A stretch of DNA of 34,271 nt from an uncultured Clostridia bacterium (GCA_947644575.1 CANRZX010000003.1:1-34271); one strand, 5' to 3'. Shown: positions 20,077 to 28,895, counted from the stretch's first letter. Notes: generated by a model not told the origin, from the letters alone. Numbers and translations are program-made.

Positions 20077-20195
20077 TGAGTAAACACTGAATAAATCCAA
20101 GCGGCATCTTTGCCCCCACATCTTCCCGCGGGGAAATGTCGGCCGCACGTTCCTTATGCGGCCGATGACCCGTCGATTTAATCAGCGATTGCTTG
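20077..20195. mobile_element. MITE-like inverted-repeat element, family 1, copy 4 (119 bp)
   Basis: Ends TGAGTAAACACTGAATAAAT and, on the other strand, CAAGCAATCGCTGATTAAAT. The interior contains TCGGCCGCA/TGCGGCCGA and ACATCTTCCC/GGGGAAATGT stems and is an inverted near-copy of 12591-12721. Its left end overlaps the lgt Shine-Dalgarno by one base. Confidence 0.78.
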
Positions 20196-20265
20196 ACGGA
20201 TGAATTGCGGCCGCCGCCCCGCGGGGCGCACCTGCGGGAGGGGAGAACAAAACGGCCCGGCCGGC

Positions 20266-21546
20266 CTACGCCTCGTCCGGCTGTGACGGGCGGATGATGA
20301 CCGTGGCGCTGCGGCTTGTGTCAAGCATGGCGCGCAGCGCCTCGTTCACCTCGCCGTGCGTGACCGAGGCCAGCGTCTCGATCTCGTCGGCGGGCGTATG
20401 GCCGTGGAAAAAGCTGGACGCTAACGCGCCGGCAACGTCCTCCACATTTTCCAAATCCTGAACCATCTCGCCATAGAGCTGGTTTTTGCACAGCGTAAAC
20501 AGCTCCTCGTCCGAGCCCTCGCGACGCAGCCGGGCGATCTCGTCAAGCAGCAGCGCGCGCACACGCTCGGGCTCAGCCGTCTCCCCCGCGAACAGGAATG
20601 AAAGCGAGCCCGCCACGCTGAGCACCTCGCCCCCAAAGCCCGGGCTGACCAGCCCCTCGTCGTACAGGCGGCGGTACAGCGGCGTCATGCTACCGCAGAC
20701 AAGCTCGGTGATGATGTCGCAGACAATCTCGGCGCGCAGCGTGTCGTCTTCGGGCGGGCGCTCCTTGAAGCCGACGCCGAGCATCGGCTTCGCGATGGCC
20801 ATCGTAAACTCCTGATACGGCCGCGCCACGTCCGGCGGCTCAGCGCAGGCGACGCGCTCCGCCGTGCCCGTTTTCCGGGGCAGCCCGGCGCGCGCGCAGG
20901 CGGCGAGCACGTCGTCCATCGTCACGTTGCCGGCCACGGCCAGCACCATGTTCTGCGGACGGTAGAACGCGTCGGTACACGCATACAGCAGCTCGGGCGT
21001 GATCTCGGCGATGCTCTCGACGCTGCCCGCGATGTCGTCCCGCACGGGGTGCGCGTGGTACAGGCACTGGTTGACGGCGAACATCAGCCGCCACTCGGGC
21101 GAGTCGTCGTACTGCTTAATCTCCTGCCCGATGATGCCCTGCTCCTTCTCGACGGTCGCCGCTGTGAAGTACGGGCGCGAGACAAAGCCTCACAGGATAT
21201 CCAAATTGCGCGCCACGCTGCCGGAGGCCGAAAAGATGTAGCAGGTCTTGTCGAAGCTGGTGTAGGCGTTGGCGTTCGCGCCGGTCTGGGCGTACAGCGT
21301 GAAGGCGTCGCCCTCCTCGTTCTCAAACATTTTATGCTCTAAAAAATGTGCGATCCCTGCGGGCAGATCCACCCGTTTCCCGTCGAGGACAAACGCGCGG
21401 TCGGCGCTGCCGAATTTGGCGCCGTACACCGCGTGTACGCCCGTGAAGCCCGGCATCGGGTGTACACGCACCGTCAGCCCGTTTTCCAGTACCGCGCCCT
21501 CAAACGCGGCCGCCTCGCGCACCGCGCGCATCGAAGCGTCAACCAT
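20266..21546 (-). pseudogene. yfmH: YfmH-type M16 zinc peptidase interrupted by an in-frame TGA
   Basis: The reading frame encodes a whole M16 (insulinase) protein of about 426 codons: the inverted zinc motif HFLEH (His67, Glu70, His71), the downstream Glu in VEKEQGIIGQEI, and the C-terminal M16 lobe. Codon 119 (21192-21190) is TGA, between NLDIL and GFVSRPYF, a place where homologues have an ordinary residue in a continuous helix. No frameshift is needed; both sides are in the same frame. The start ATG 21546 overlaps the yfmF end by 8 nt. In B. subtilis the YmfF/YmfH pair is linked to 5-aminopentanol modification of EF-P. Either a recent nonsense mutation, a sequencing error (TGG would fit) or read-through; the first fragment alone lacks the third zinc ligand. 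Confidence 0.85.
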
Positions 21547-22807
21547 CCGCGTCCGCCCCCCTTGTGAGTGTGTAGCATACCGAAAGTGAAAAGCGCGACA
21601 GCACCCGGCGCACGTCGTCTGCCGTGACGGCGTCAATCTCGTCCGCCACCTGCGCGGGCGTTTTCTCCGTGCCGCGCATCCACTCGGCGAAGTACCAGTT
21701 CTCCAGCCCCTGAAGCGTGTCGCCCACGGCGGCCAGCTGGTTTTTCAGCGCGCGCTTCGCGTCGTCCAGCTCCGCCCGCGCAAGGCCGCCCTCGCGCAGC
21801 GCGTCCAGCTCGCGCAGGATGGAATCGCGCGCCAGCACCGCCTTTTCGTGCTCGACGCCGCTGTCGACGCACAGCGCGCCGGTGAGCGACGTATAGGACG
21901 CCACGCAGTAATAGCAAAGGCTTTGCTTTTCACGCACGTTCTGGAACAGGCGCGACGTGGGCAGGCCGCCCAGCGCGGCCACGGCCACGCGCAGCGCCGA
22001 AAGCTCGGACACCGCGAACGGCGTGCCGCAGGTGAACAGCATGCACAGCTTGCCCTGAACGGTGGGCAGCGGCTCATCGAAGCAGCGCGTGTCCGTCACG
22101 GGCATGACGATGGGCCCGGGCAGCCCGCACGGCTCGCGCCGCACCCCTTCAAGCGCGGCCGAAAGGCAGGTCCTTGCGGCCTCAACGTCCGCGCCCAGCA
22201 CTGATACCTCAATGCGCGCGGTGCGCAGCATCCGGTCGTAGGCGTCCGTCACGTTCCCCGCCGTCAGGCCGTCCACCTCGTCGAGATAGCCGTTGCGCTC
22301 GATGCCCGCGGGCGAATCACCGTAAAATTTGCGGCGTGCCTGCCGGATGCAGTAGCCGCGCTTTTCGTTGATCTCGCTCTCCAGCAGCTCGCGCAGCTGC
22401 TCGCGCTCGATACCGACGGCCTCGGCGTCGAGCACGCCGTCCACAAGATACGGACGGAACGCGACGCCGAACGCCAGCCCGGCGTATTCCATGCTCAGCG
22501 GCTCGCCGGCCAGCGCAAACTTGTCCTTGATGCCGGACACCGTCACCGTCAGCACGCGGCTCTGGCCGCTCATCGTGCCGTCGACGGACAGTGACGCGCC
22601 GTACAGGCGCGCTAAACGCTTGGACAGCTCGGTCATATCCGGGCAGTCGCGGTAGCCGCGCTCGAGCACCAGCGGCAGCAGCGCCTCGGCGGTAGCCCAT
22701 TCCCGCGAGGCCGGCCAGATGAAATTGATGGAGATGCGGCAGCGGTTGAATTTTTCCGCCGGGAGCACAGTAATCTGCGCGCCCGGCGCGATGGAAATGC
22801 GTTCCAT
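21539..22807 (-). CDS. yfmF: YfmF-type M16 peptidase-like protein (EF-P 5-aminopentanol modification-associated)
   Basis: 422 aa, M16 fold without the zinc HxxEH motif, as expected for the inactive partner of an M16 pair. Recognisable blocks: FNRCRISINFIWP near the N-terminus, YRDCPDMTELSKRLARLYGA, and in the second lobe GGLPTSRLFQNVREKQSLCYYC. In B. subtilis this protein and its neighbour (YmfF/YmfH) are required for the 5-aminopentanol modification of elongation factor P. ATG 22807 follows AAAAAGGACG. It overlaps yfmH by 8 nt; the pair precedes lgt and folD. Since yfmH carries a stop, the heterodimer may not form. Confidence 0.93.
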   Translation of the reverse strand: MERISIAPGAQITVLPAEKFNRCRISINFIWPASREWATAEALLPLVLERGYRDCPDMTELSKRLARLYGASLSVDGTMSGQSRVLTVTVSGIKDKFALAGEPLSMEYAGLAFGVAFRPYLVDGVLDAEAVGIEREQLRELLESEINEKRGYCIRQARRKFYGDSPAGIERNGYLDEVDGLTAGNVTDAYDRMLRTARIEVSVLGADVEAARTCLSAALEGVRREPCGLPGPIVMPVTDTRCFDEPLPTVQGKLCMLFTCGTPFAVSELSALRVAVAALGGLPTSRLFQNVREKQSLCYYCVASYTSLTGALCVDSGVEHEKAVLARDSILRELDALREGGLARAELDDAKRALKNQLAAVGDTLQGLENWYFAEWMRGTEKTPAQVADEIDAVTADDVRRVLSRFSLSVCYTLTRGADADG

Positions 22808-22901
22808 GCGACACGTCCTTTTTCATTCATAATGAGGGCCGCGGCCCGTATCCGGGAAAGCGGCGGCGCTTTTGCTTGGGGAGAAGCCGTGAAAAAGCGC
22901 T

Positions 22902-23825
22902 TCATTCCCCAGCCGCCCCGAGATATTCCTCTAAGCACACGCCCTGCGACATGATTTTCCGCGCGTCCTCGACGCCCACATAGCGGTAGTGCCACGGCTC
23001 GAACGACGTGCCGGTGACGCCGGTCTTGTCCTCGGGATAGCGCAGGATGAAGCCGTAATCGGCGGCGTGTTCCTTCAGCCATTTGGCCCACTCCCGCTCG
23101 GAGAGGCCGGGCACGAGGTCGGCGTTGAGGTCCGCCGCGCCCACGATGTCGGCGCACAGCCCCGTCTCGTGCTCGGACGTGCCGGGGACGTTGCGCCATT
23201 TTTTCGTTTCGGCGAGCGCCTGCTCCTCGCTCAGGCCCTGATTGAGATAGCTTTGCTTCATGCTGTTGAACAGCGACGCCTGCTCCTGCGTGGAGCGGTA
23301 GGCCGAGCGCACGACGAGGTCGACGCCGTCCGACTTTGCCGCGGCGACCATCTGCAGCATCGCGTCCGTGACGCGCTCGTCCATAAACTGCTGGCCGTTG
23401 CGGCTGTTGCTGCCCACGCTGGCCAGCTCCGGGGCGTAGCCGTCGGGCAGGGGATGGCTGACGTTCGTCAGCAGAAGGCTCCACAGCGTGGGGTCGGCCG
23501 GGGCGTTCGGGTCGGGCTCAGGCTCCGGCTCAGGCTCCGGCTCGGCCGAGGACGCGGGCGGCGCGGAGGGCGCGGCGCTCTTCGCCGCGCTCGGGGGCGC
23601 TTTCGCGTCCTGTGCGCCCAAAACAAGGCCCTTGATCGTAAAGAACAGCCCCGCGAGCAGGGCGGCGGCCAAAAGGGCGAGGCCCGCCAAAAACAGATGG
23701 TAGCGCCGCAGCGCCTTTTTCCGCTGTTCCCGTTTTTTCCGCCGGCGGGCGACCTCCTGCGGCGTGAGGGGCCGCCGTGCGCCGGGCTGTGCCGCGCCGC
23801 GCCGCGGCTGCTGATCCTGCTGCAT
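22902..23825 (-). CDS. D-alanyl-D-alanine carboxypeptidase, VanY/M15B family, membrane-anchored
   Basis: 307 aa. A very basic N-terminal 35 residues and one transmembrane helix (about 45-68) make it a type II membrane protein. A low-complexity spacer with repeated Glu-Pro (about 83-107) leads to the M15B peptidase domain (about 120-300). Zinc and catalytic residues are in TSEHETGLCADIV (SxHxxGxxxD) and FEPWHYRYVG. It trims the terminal D-Ala of peptidoglycan stem peptides, outside the membrane. The start ATG 23825 has AAAAAAGGAAG upstream. It lies upstream of yfmF on the same strand with a 94-bp gap; a candidate promoter at 24030-24059 would give a 200-nt leader. Confidence 0.93.
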   Translation of the reverse strand: MQQDQQPRRGAAQPGARRPLTPQEVARRRKKREQRKKALRRYHLFLAGLALLAAALLAGLFFTIKGLVLGAQDAKAPPSAAKSAAPSAPPASSAEPEPEPEPEPDPNAPADPTLWSLLLTNVSHPLPDGYAPELASVGSNSRNGQQFMDERVTDAMLQMVAAAKSDGVDLVVRSAYRSTQEQASLFNSMKQSYLNQGLSEEQALAETKKWRNVPGTSEHETGLCADIVGAADLNADLVPGLSEREWAKWLKEHAADYGFILRYPEDKTGVTGTSFEPWHYRYVGVEDARKIMSQGVCLEEYLGAAGE

Positions 23826-24029
23826 TCTGCTGCACTTCCTTTTTTGGAGAGCGGCTTTCGCGCGTTCCATCCTTATATTTCAGATTTTATAACCATCGCT
23901 TGACAAGGGAGGGATGCTTCGAACTCTCCGATAAAAAATAAAACGAATTTCCCCGCGAAGCGGTTTCACCCCGCGCGGGCCCCTGCGTGGGCTTTGCGGC
24001 AGCCTGAAGCGTGCCGCGAAGCGCCTTTT

Positions 24030-24059
24030 ATTGTAGCATATCCGCCCGCCGGACCGCAA
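24030..24059 (-). promoter_or_regulatory. Candidate promoter for the carboxypeptidase gene
   Basis: Minus strand TTGCGG (24054-24059), 18-bp spacer, TACAAT (24030-24035). Lies just after queH and about 205 bp before the carboxypeptidase start. Confidence 0.4.
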
Positions 24060-24078
24060 GCCCTCGCGGCGGACCGCT

Positions 24079-24708
24079 TCATTGCCGGGCGGCCCGGCGC
24101 GCCTCTGCTTCTTTTTGGGAGAAAACGCATCCGCAGTAATCCTGCCGGTACAGGCCGTACCGCGCCGAAAGAACGGTGCTGCGCTTGAAGCCGTCCCTCT
24201 TTTTGAAATCGGACGGCAGCCAGCGCACGCCATACCGCACGGCCAGCTCCGCGCCGAGCTCGTTGAGCCACACGGCGTTTTTGTGCGGACTGATCGACAG
24301 CGTCGTCGTGAAATAATCGTACTCGCCCTCCGCCGCGGCCCGGGCGGCGCGCTCAAGGCGCAGCCGGTAGCACGCGAGGCAGCGGCGTCCGCCCTCGGGG
24401 ATCGATTCCAGCCCGCGCACCGTGTCGTAAAATTCCGACGGGGCGTAGGGCTCGACCGTCACGCGGACGGCGTTTGCCAGCGGCATTTCGCGCGCGAGGC
24501 GCTCTAACTCGCCCGCGCGGCGGGCGTGCTCCGCCGCGGTGTCGATACTGGGATTATAATAATACGCCGTGATGGCGAAGGAGGGGGAAAGGCTTTCCAG
24601 CACAAAGCTGGCGCAGGGCGCGCAGCAGCAGTGCAGCAGCAGGCGCGGCGTTTTGCCCGCCTCGCGCTTCAGCACGCGCTCCATTTCCAGCTGATAATTG
24701 ACCGCCAT
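24079..24708 (-). CDS. queH: Epoxyqueuosine reductase QueH (DUF208)
   Basis: 209 aa. QueH reduces epoxyqueuosine to queuosine in tRNA, replacing the cobalamin-dependent QueG. Cys motifs for the iron-sulfur cluster and metal are intact: HCCCAPC near residue 26, CLACYRLRLERA in the middle, DYCGCVFSQKEA at the end; TTTLSISPHKN is also typical. The start ATG 24708 with an upstream GGAAAGGGCGG is preferred to 24750. A good promoter lies at 24741-24769, so it is transcribed on its own or with the carboxypeptidase. It tells us the organism makes or salvages queuosine. Confidence 0.95.
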   Translation of the reverse strand: MAVNYQLEMERVLKREAGKTPRLLLHCCCAPCASFVLESLSPSFAITAYYYNPSIDTAAEHARRAGELERLAREMPLANAVRVTVEPYAPSEFYDTVRGLESIPEGGRRCLACYRLRLERAARAAAEGEYDYFTTTLSISPHKNAVWLNELGAELAVRYGVRWLPSDFKKRDGFKRSTVLSARYGLYRQDYCGCVFSQKEAEARRAARQ

Positions 24709-24740
24709 CGCGCAGACCGCCCTTTCCAAAGGATGATACC

Positions 24741-24769
24741 AGTATAGCACCCGAACGCGGCGGATGCAA
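24741..24769 (-). promoter_or_regulatory. Promoter of queH
   Basis: Minus strand TTGCAT (24764-24769), 17-bp spacer, TATACT (24741-24746), 33 bp before the chosen start codon. Confidence 0.7.
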
Positions 24770-25317
24770 TGCGGAAATCAATTACACGGAAATTTGAAAA
24801 AGGTTCACCCCGCGCTCAAAATTTATTCACATCTTGCCGGTATACTGAAGATACACTGAACGGCCAATAAAAAACCTGTCGGCCCGCCGGTGCGGCAATG
24901 TATGGGAACGGAAGAACACGCGCCGGTCACGGCGCCCACGGCACGGCGCGCGCTGCACGCGCCGCCCGCGGATTCTTTTGTTGATGCGCGCAGGGGGAAA
25001 GAAGCCTTTCGCCAAAAGCGCGGCCGGCCGCCGAAAGGGCCGGAGCAGCCTTTCAGCCGGGTCGCGGAGATGCCGCCCGGCGGCAAACGCCATTCCCGCG
25101 CGGGCTTTGCCCCGTGGGTTTACATAAATTCAGATGACCTATCCTCTTTTGAATTCCTTTCACGAACAGGGCGCGGCGGTAGGCTCGGGGCACGGTTCCC
25201 CTGAGCCGCCGCCGTGTTCTGCTTTGGATGATATTTTTATCGGGGATGGGAATCCCGCTCTGTTTGTGGTACAATAGAAAAAACCCATTCAGAAAATCCG
25301 AAAAGAGGGGCATGGCG
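24770..25317. other. About 550-bp spacer without a recognisable gene
   Basis: Lies between divergent queH and the DUF896 gene. Overlapping frames of 87-104 codons occur on both strands (24823-25204) but have no recognisable family, no convincing ribosome site and Pro/Arg/Ala-rich composition expected of shadow frames in GC-rich DNA. TGTATGGGAACG and GAAGAAC at 24898-24917 resemble a shortened copy of the dispersed repeat at 25689. A long imperfect hairpin occupies 25164-25219. A -10-like TACAAT at 25270-25275 may belong to the downstream gene. Confidence 0.5.
25164..25219. repeat. Long imperfect hairpin before the DUF896 gene
   Basis: GAACA...CGGCGG.GGCTCGGGG pairs with CCCCTGAGCC.CCGCCG.TGTTC across a short loop (25191-25197). 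No T-run; role unknown. Confidence 0.5.
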
Positions 25318-25539
25318 ATGACGCAGGAAATGATCGCGCGCATCAACGCGCTGGCGAAAAAAAGCCGGGAGCAGGGCCTGACGGCCGAGGAAGCGGCCGA
25401 GCAGACGAAGCTGCGGCGGGCCTACATCGACGCGGTCAAGGGCTCGCTGAAAAGCCAGCTGGACGCCACGACCGTCGTCGACGCGAACGGAAATCGGACG
25501 CGTTTGAAACAAAAAGGGACGCGGCACACGTCTGAATAA
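25318..25539 (+). CDS. DUF896 small protein (YnzC/UPF0291 family)
   Basis: 73 aa. The N-terminal 50 residues are the DUF896 two-helix hairpin: MIARINALAKKSREQGL, then TAEEAAEQTKLRRAYID and a short tail (VDANGNRTRLKQKG). B. subtilis YnzC is a small cytoplasmic protein of unsettled function encoded in the SOS-related yneA operon. I prefer ATG 25318, 7 nt after GAGGGG (25305-25310); ATG 25312, two codons earlier, is the alternative. It stands alone, with a repeat-rich spacer on each side and no lexA or yneA gene near. Confidence 0.93.
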   Translation: MTQEMIARINALAKKSREQGLTAEEAAEQTKLRRAYIDAVKGSLKSQLDATTVVDANGNRTRLKQKGTRHTSE

Positions 25540-25611
25540 ACGGCGCGGCCTTGAAAAAATTTTTATAGAAAATTATTGATTATTGGAATTTCATAGCCTG
25601 CACCAGACGCC

Positions 25612-25682
25612 GTAGGGGCGGGGCTTGCCCCGCCCGGAAACGCCCCAGTAATCCTTGCGGGAGGGCCAAGGCCCTCCCCTAC
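25612..25682. repeat. BIME-like pair of GTAG hairpins in inverted orientation
   Basis: GTAG (25612-25615) is followed at once by GGGCGGGGC-TT-GCCCCGCCC (25616-25635); after a 23-bp spacer comes GGGAGGGCC-AA-GGCCCTCCC (25659-25678), followed at once by CTAC (25679-25682). Two REP-like units face each other, the layout of bacterial interspersed mosaic elements. It lies about 70 bp after the DUF896 stop. Confidence 0.75.
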
Positions 25683-25688
25683 GAAATC

Positions 25689-25720
25689 TGTATGGGAACG
25701 TATCCGTAGAAGAACGATAA
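25689..25720 (+). repeat. 32-bp dispersed repeat, copy 1
   Basis: Differs at only 3 of 32 positions from the reverse complement of 34233-34264 (core TGTATGGGAACG). Confidence 0.7.
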
Positions 25721-25785
25721 AATCACACATCACCTGTCAATTTCCCCGATTACCAATCAAATCGCGCAGAAAGGAGGGGTGCGGG

Positions 25786-28113
25786 ATGCGCGACAAAAAT
25801 CAGCGGCGGAACATCCGCCTGCCGGAGCAATACGAGGCAAAGCAGGGCGTCCGGCGCCCCGAGGCGCGGCATATGGCGCGCGGGAGCGCCGTATCCCGGG
25901 AGGCGCGCGAGACCTCCGGGCCCGCGCGGACGAAGCGCCCGGCCAAGCGCCGCCCGCTGCTGCGCAGGGTGCTGCGCGGGCTGCTGGCCGTATTTGTGCT
26001 GGGCTGCGTCGGGCTGGGCGGGTATTTGGCCGTTGCCACGCGCAGCGATTTTCTGTGGTTGGAGTTGGAGCAGCTGCCCCACCGCGAGGCGACCATCCTC
26101 TACGCGCAGGATCGCGAGAGCGGCGAATGGGTTGAATACGCGCGGCTGGAATCCACCCAGCAAAAGCTTTGGACGCCGCTGGATGAAATCCCGACCGAGA
26201 TGCAGCACGCGTTTGTCGCCATCGAGGACAAGCACTTCTACGAGCATCACGGCATTTCCGTCACGCGCACGGCCTACGCGGTGCTGAACGAAATGAAAAA
26301 AATGCTCACCGGCAGCTATTTCGGCGGCGGCATCAAGCAGGGCGCATCCACGATCGATCAGCAGCTCATCAAAAATCTGACGCGCGACGACGAGGCGGGC
26401 GGCGTCGCGGGCTATCTGCGCAAGGTGCGCGAGCTGTGGCGCGCGCTGTGCCTCGACGCGAAATATGATAAGGACCAGATCATGGAGGCCTATCTGAACG
26501 TCATCAGCTTTACCGACAACACGGCGGGCGTCGGGGCGGAGAGCGTCAAGCTGTTCGGCAAGCCCCCGAGCGAGCTGTCCCTCGCGCAGTGCGCGTCGAT
26601 CGCGTCCATCACCAAAAATCCCTACCGGTACGACCCGCGCACCCATCCCGAGGAGCACCTCGCCCGGCGCAACTACATTCTGTATGAAATGTGGCAGCAG
26701 GGCTATATCACGCAGGAGCAGTACGACGCGGCCAGCGCGCAGGACATCGGCCTCTCGCCGGGGCATGTGCCTGTGGCCGAGACGCCGACGACCAGCTATT
26801 TCACCGATCAGGTGCTGACGGAGGTCTCGGCCGCGCTGGCCGAGCGCTATCATTTGGACAAGGACGAGACGACCAACCTTTTGTACAACGGCGGCCTGCG
26901 CATCTACACGACGGTCGACCCCACGCTCCAGGCCGTGATGGAGCAGGCGATGGCAGAGGGCTACGGCAGCTTTTTCCCTACGCGCGGGCTGGGCGTGGCG
27001 ACGCAGGCGACAAAGTACAACGACGACGGCTCGATCGTCCGCGATGCGGACGGCAACCCCGTGAAGGAGGACGTGATCGAGACGCCGCAGGCCGCGATGG
27101 TGAGCGTCGGCTACGACGGCAGCCTGCGCGCGATGGTGGGCGGCATCGGGGAAAAGCGCGTCAGCCGCGGGCTGAACCGCGCCGCCGTGCCGCGCCAGGT
27201 GGGCAGCACGATGAAGCCCATCGGCGCGTATGTGCTGGCGTTGGAGAAAAATAAAATCAACTGGTCGACGCCGCTGCTCGACGCGCCCGTCCGCCAGATC
27301 GAGGACGAGGCCACGGGGGAGCCGAAGGACTGGCCCGCCAATTTCAGCCGCACCTACACCGAAGGCAATCTGCTCGTCGCGGACGCGCTGGCGCGCAGCA
27401 TCAACACCATCGCGGTGCGCGTTGGCGAGCGCGCCGGGGTGAGCGGCATCTACCGCTTTGTGAAAAACGACCTTGGCGTTACGTCGCTGACGCCCGAGGA
27501 CCGCGACGCGGGGCCGATGGTGTTAGGCTCGCAGACGCGCGGCATCTCTCCCTATGAGCTGGCGGGCGCGTACATGATGCTCGGCAACGGCGGCGAATTC
27601 ACCACGCTGCACTGCTACACCAGCGTGCGGACGGGCGAGGGCCGCGAGATCCTCGCGCCGCGACTCGAGACGCGGCGGGTGATCAGCGCCGACACCGCAT
27701 ATATCATGAACCGGCTGCTGGCTGGGGTGATGCAGGGCGGCGGCACGGCGTCCGGCTACCGCGTTTCGGGCGAAATGGACAGCGTCGGCAAAACCGGAAC
27801 CTCGTCCGACAACCGGGATTATTGGTTCGTTGGCATGACGCCCTATACCGTGACGGCCTGCTGGTACGGCTACGATTCGGGCTTCGCGCTGAACACGCCG
27901 GGCGGCACCCACGCGCCGACCGCCGCGTGGAAATATGTGACGGAGCGCGCGCAGCAGGGGCTGCCGGCGCTGGAATTCCCCGTGGACGAGAGCGTCGTGA
28001 CGGCGGAATACTGCATGCAGTCCGGCGGCCTCGCCGGGGCGGGCTGCCCGCGCGCGACAGGGTATTATCGCGTGGGGCATCTGCCCGATCCCTGTGCCGA
28101 CCATGCGGCGTAG
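25786..28113 (+). CDS. Class A penicillin-binding protein (PBP1A-type)
   Basis: 775-aa bifunctional peptidoglycan synthase. A basic cytoplasmic N-terminus (1-62), one transmembrane helix (about 63-85), a GT51 glycosyltransferase domain with the catalytic Glu in AIEDKHFYEHHG (Glu147) and GASTIDQQLIKNL, then a transpeptidase domain with SxxK in GSTMKPIG (Ser474), SxN as SIN (538-540) and KTGTSS (669-674). It polymerises lipid II and cross-links stem peptides. ATG 25786 follows AAAGGAGGGG. It is the first gene after a repeat-filled spacer and is followed by yfcE 136 bp later. The D,D-carboxypeptidase nearby acts on the same substrate. Confidence 0.96.
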   Translation: MRDKNQRRNIRLPEQYEAKQGVRRPEARHMARGSAVSREARETSGPARTKRPAKRRPLLRRVLRGLLAVFVLGCVGLGGYLAVATRSDFLWLELEQLPHREATILYAQDRESGEWVEYARLESTQQKLWTPLDEIPTEMQHAFVAIEDKHFYEHHGISVTRTAYAVLNEMKKMLTGSYFGGGIKQGASTIDQQLIKNLTRDDEAGGVAGYLRKVRELWRALCLDAKYDKDQIMEAYLNVISFTDNTAGVGAESVKLFGKPPSELSLAQCASIASITKNPYRYDPRTHPEEHLARRNYILYEMWQQGYITQEQYDAASAQDIGLSPGHVPVAETPTTSYFTDQVLTEVSAALAERYHLDKDETTNLLYNGGLRIYTTVDPTLQAVMEQAMAEGYGSFFPTRGLGVATQATKYNDDGSIVRDADGNPVKEDVIETPQAAMVSVGYDGSLRAMVGGIGEKRVSRGLNRAAVPRQVGSTMKPIGAYVLALEKNKINWSTPLLDAPVRQIEDEATGEPKDWPANFSRTYTEGNLLVADALARSINTIAVRVGERAGVSGIYRFVKNDLGVTSLTPEDRDAGPMVLGSQTRGISPYELAGAYMMLGNGGEFTTLHCYTSVRTGEGREILAPRLETRRVISADTAYIMNRLLAGVMQGGGTASGYRVSGEMDSVGKTGTSSDNRDYWFVGMTPYTVTACWYGYDSGFALNTPGGTHAPTAAWKYVTERAQQGLPALEFPVDESVVTAEYCMQSGGLAGAGCPRATGYYRVGHLPDPCADHAA

Positions 28114-28140
28114 ATATTTTGATTTTCTGTGGAAAAATCT

Positions 28141-28157
28141 GTAACGCGCAGCGTTAC
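28141..28157. repeat. Small palindrome after the PBP gene
   Basis: GTAACGC-GCA-GCGTTAC, perfect 7-bp stem. No T-run. Confidence 0.45.
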
Positions 28158-28249
28158 ACCATCATTCCTCACTGCTCACTCCTCATTGGATACGCCCCTC
28201 ACGGATTTGTTTTTCAAGTATTTCTCCAATATAATAAAGAGGTGTTTTT

Positions 28250-28798
28250 ATGAAGCTGCTGTTCGCGAGCGACCTGCACGGGTCGGCCTATTACGCCGAA
28301 GCTCTGGAGCGCCTGATCGAAACCGAAGCGCCAGACAAAACCATTTTGCTGGGCGACCTTTTGTACCACGGGCCGCGCAACGATCTTCCGCGCGAGTACG
28401 ACCCGAGGCGCGTGACGGCCATTTTGAACGGGATGAAAAACAAAGTGCTGGCCGTGCGCGGCAACTGTGATGCCGAGGTCGACCAGATGGTGCTGGAATT
28501 CCCGATCATGGCCGACTATATGGCGCTGTTCCTTGAGGGGCGCATGGTATTTGTGACACACGGCCATCTGTTCAACGAGGAAAACCTGCCGAATTTCGGC
28601 AAGGGCGATGTGCTCATCCACGGGCACACGCATCTGCGCGCCGCGGCCGACCGGGGGGACTATTTCTTCCTGAATCCCGGCAGCATGGCGCTGCCCAAGG
28701 GCGACGGGGCCCACAGCTATATGATTTATGAGGACGGCATATTCACGACAAAAGATGTTGGCGGCGCGGCACTGGAAACACTCGACATCCGCCGCTGA
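28250..28798 (+). CDS. yfcE: YfcE/MJ0936-family metallophosphodiesterase
   Basis: 182 aa. Calcineurin-like phosphoesterase with metal ligands in SDLHGS, LLGDLLYHGPRN, VRGNCDAEVD, THGHLFNE and IHGHTHLR, followed by the family end block FLNPGSMALPKG. YfcE-type enzymes hydrolyse phosphodiesters in vitro with Mn2+; the cell substrate is not known. ATG 28250 follows AAGAGGTG. A 14-bp perfect GC hairpin lies 38 bp after the stop. Confidence 0.94.
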   Translation: MKLLFASDLHGSAYYAEALERLIETEAPDKTILLGDLLYHGPRNDLPREYDPRRVTAILNGMKNKVLAVRGNCDAEVDQMVLEFPIMADYMALFLEGRMVFVTHGHLFNEENLPNFGKGDVLIHGHTHLRAAADRGDYFFLNPGSMALPKGDGAHSYMIYEDGIFTTKDVGGAALETLDIRR

Positions 28799-28816
28799 GA
28801 CCGTTTTTTGAAAAAT

Positions 28817-28881
28817 TCGACTTTCCAAAAAATCGACCGCCCCGCGCTCCTTGGAGCGCGGGGCGGCGCAGTCTGTCGAAA
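28817..28881 (+). terminator. Strong hairpin after yfcE
   Basis: CCGCCCCGCGCTCC (28837-28850) / GGAGCGCGGGGCGG (28853-28866), perfect 14-bp stem, framed by TTCGAC...GTCGAA. No T-run directly after it, so it may work by stalling or as an RNA-stabilising end. Confidence 0.55.
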
Positions 28882-28895
28882 AAGGGAAAAATCAC

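Noticed and set aside
21190..21192. Selenocysteine reading of the YfmH TGA
   Set aside because: The position aligns with an ordinary hydrophobic residue in M16 proteins, not a catalytic Cys; no SECIS-like hairpin is evident just downstream and no Sec genes are in the window.
24823..25204. Overlapping 87-104-codon frames on both strands
   Set aside because: No recognisable family, no ribosome site, composition typical of shadow frames in GC-rich noncoding DNA.
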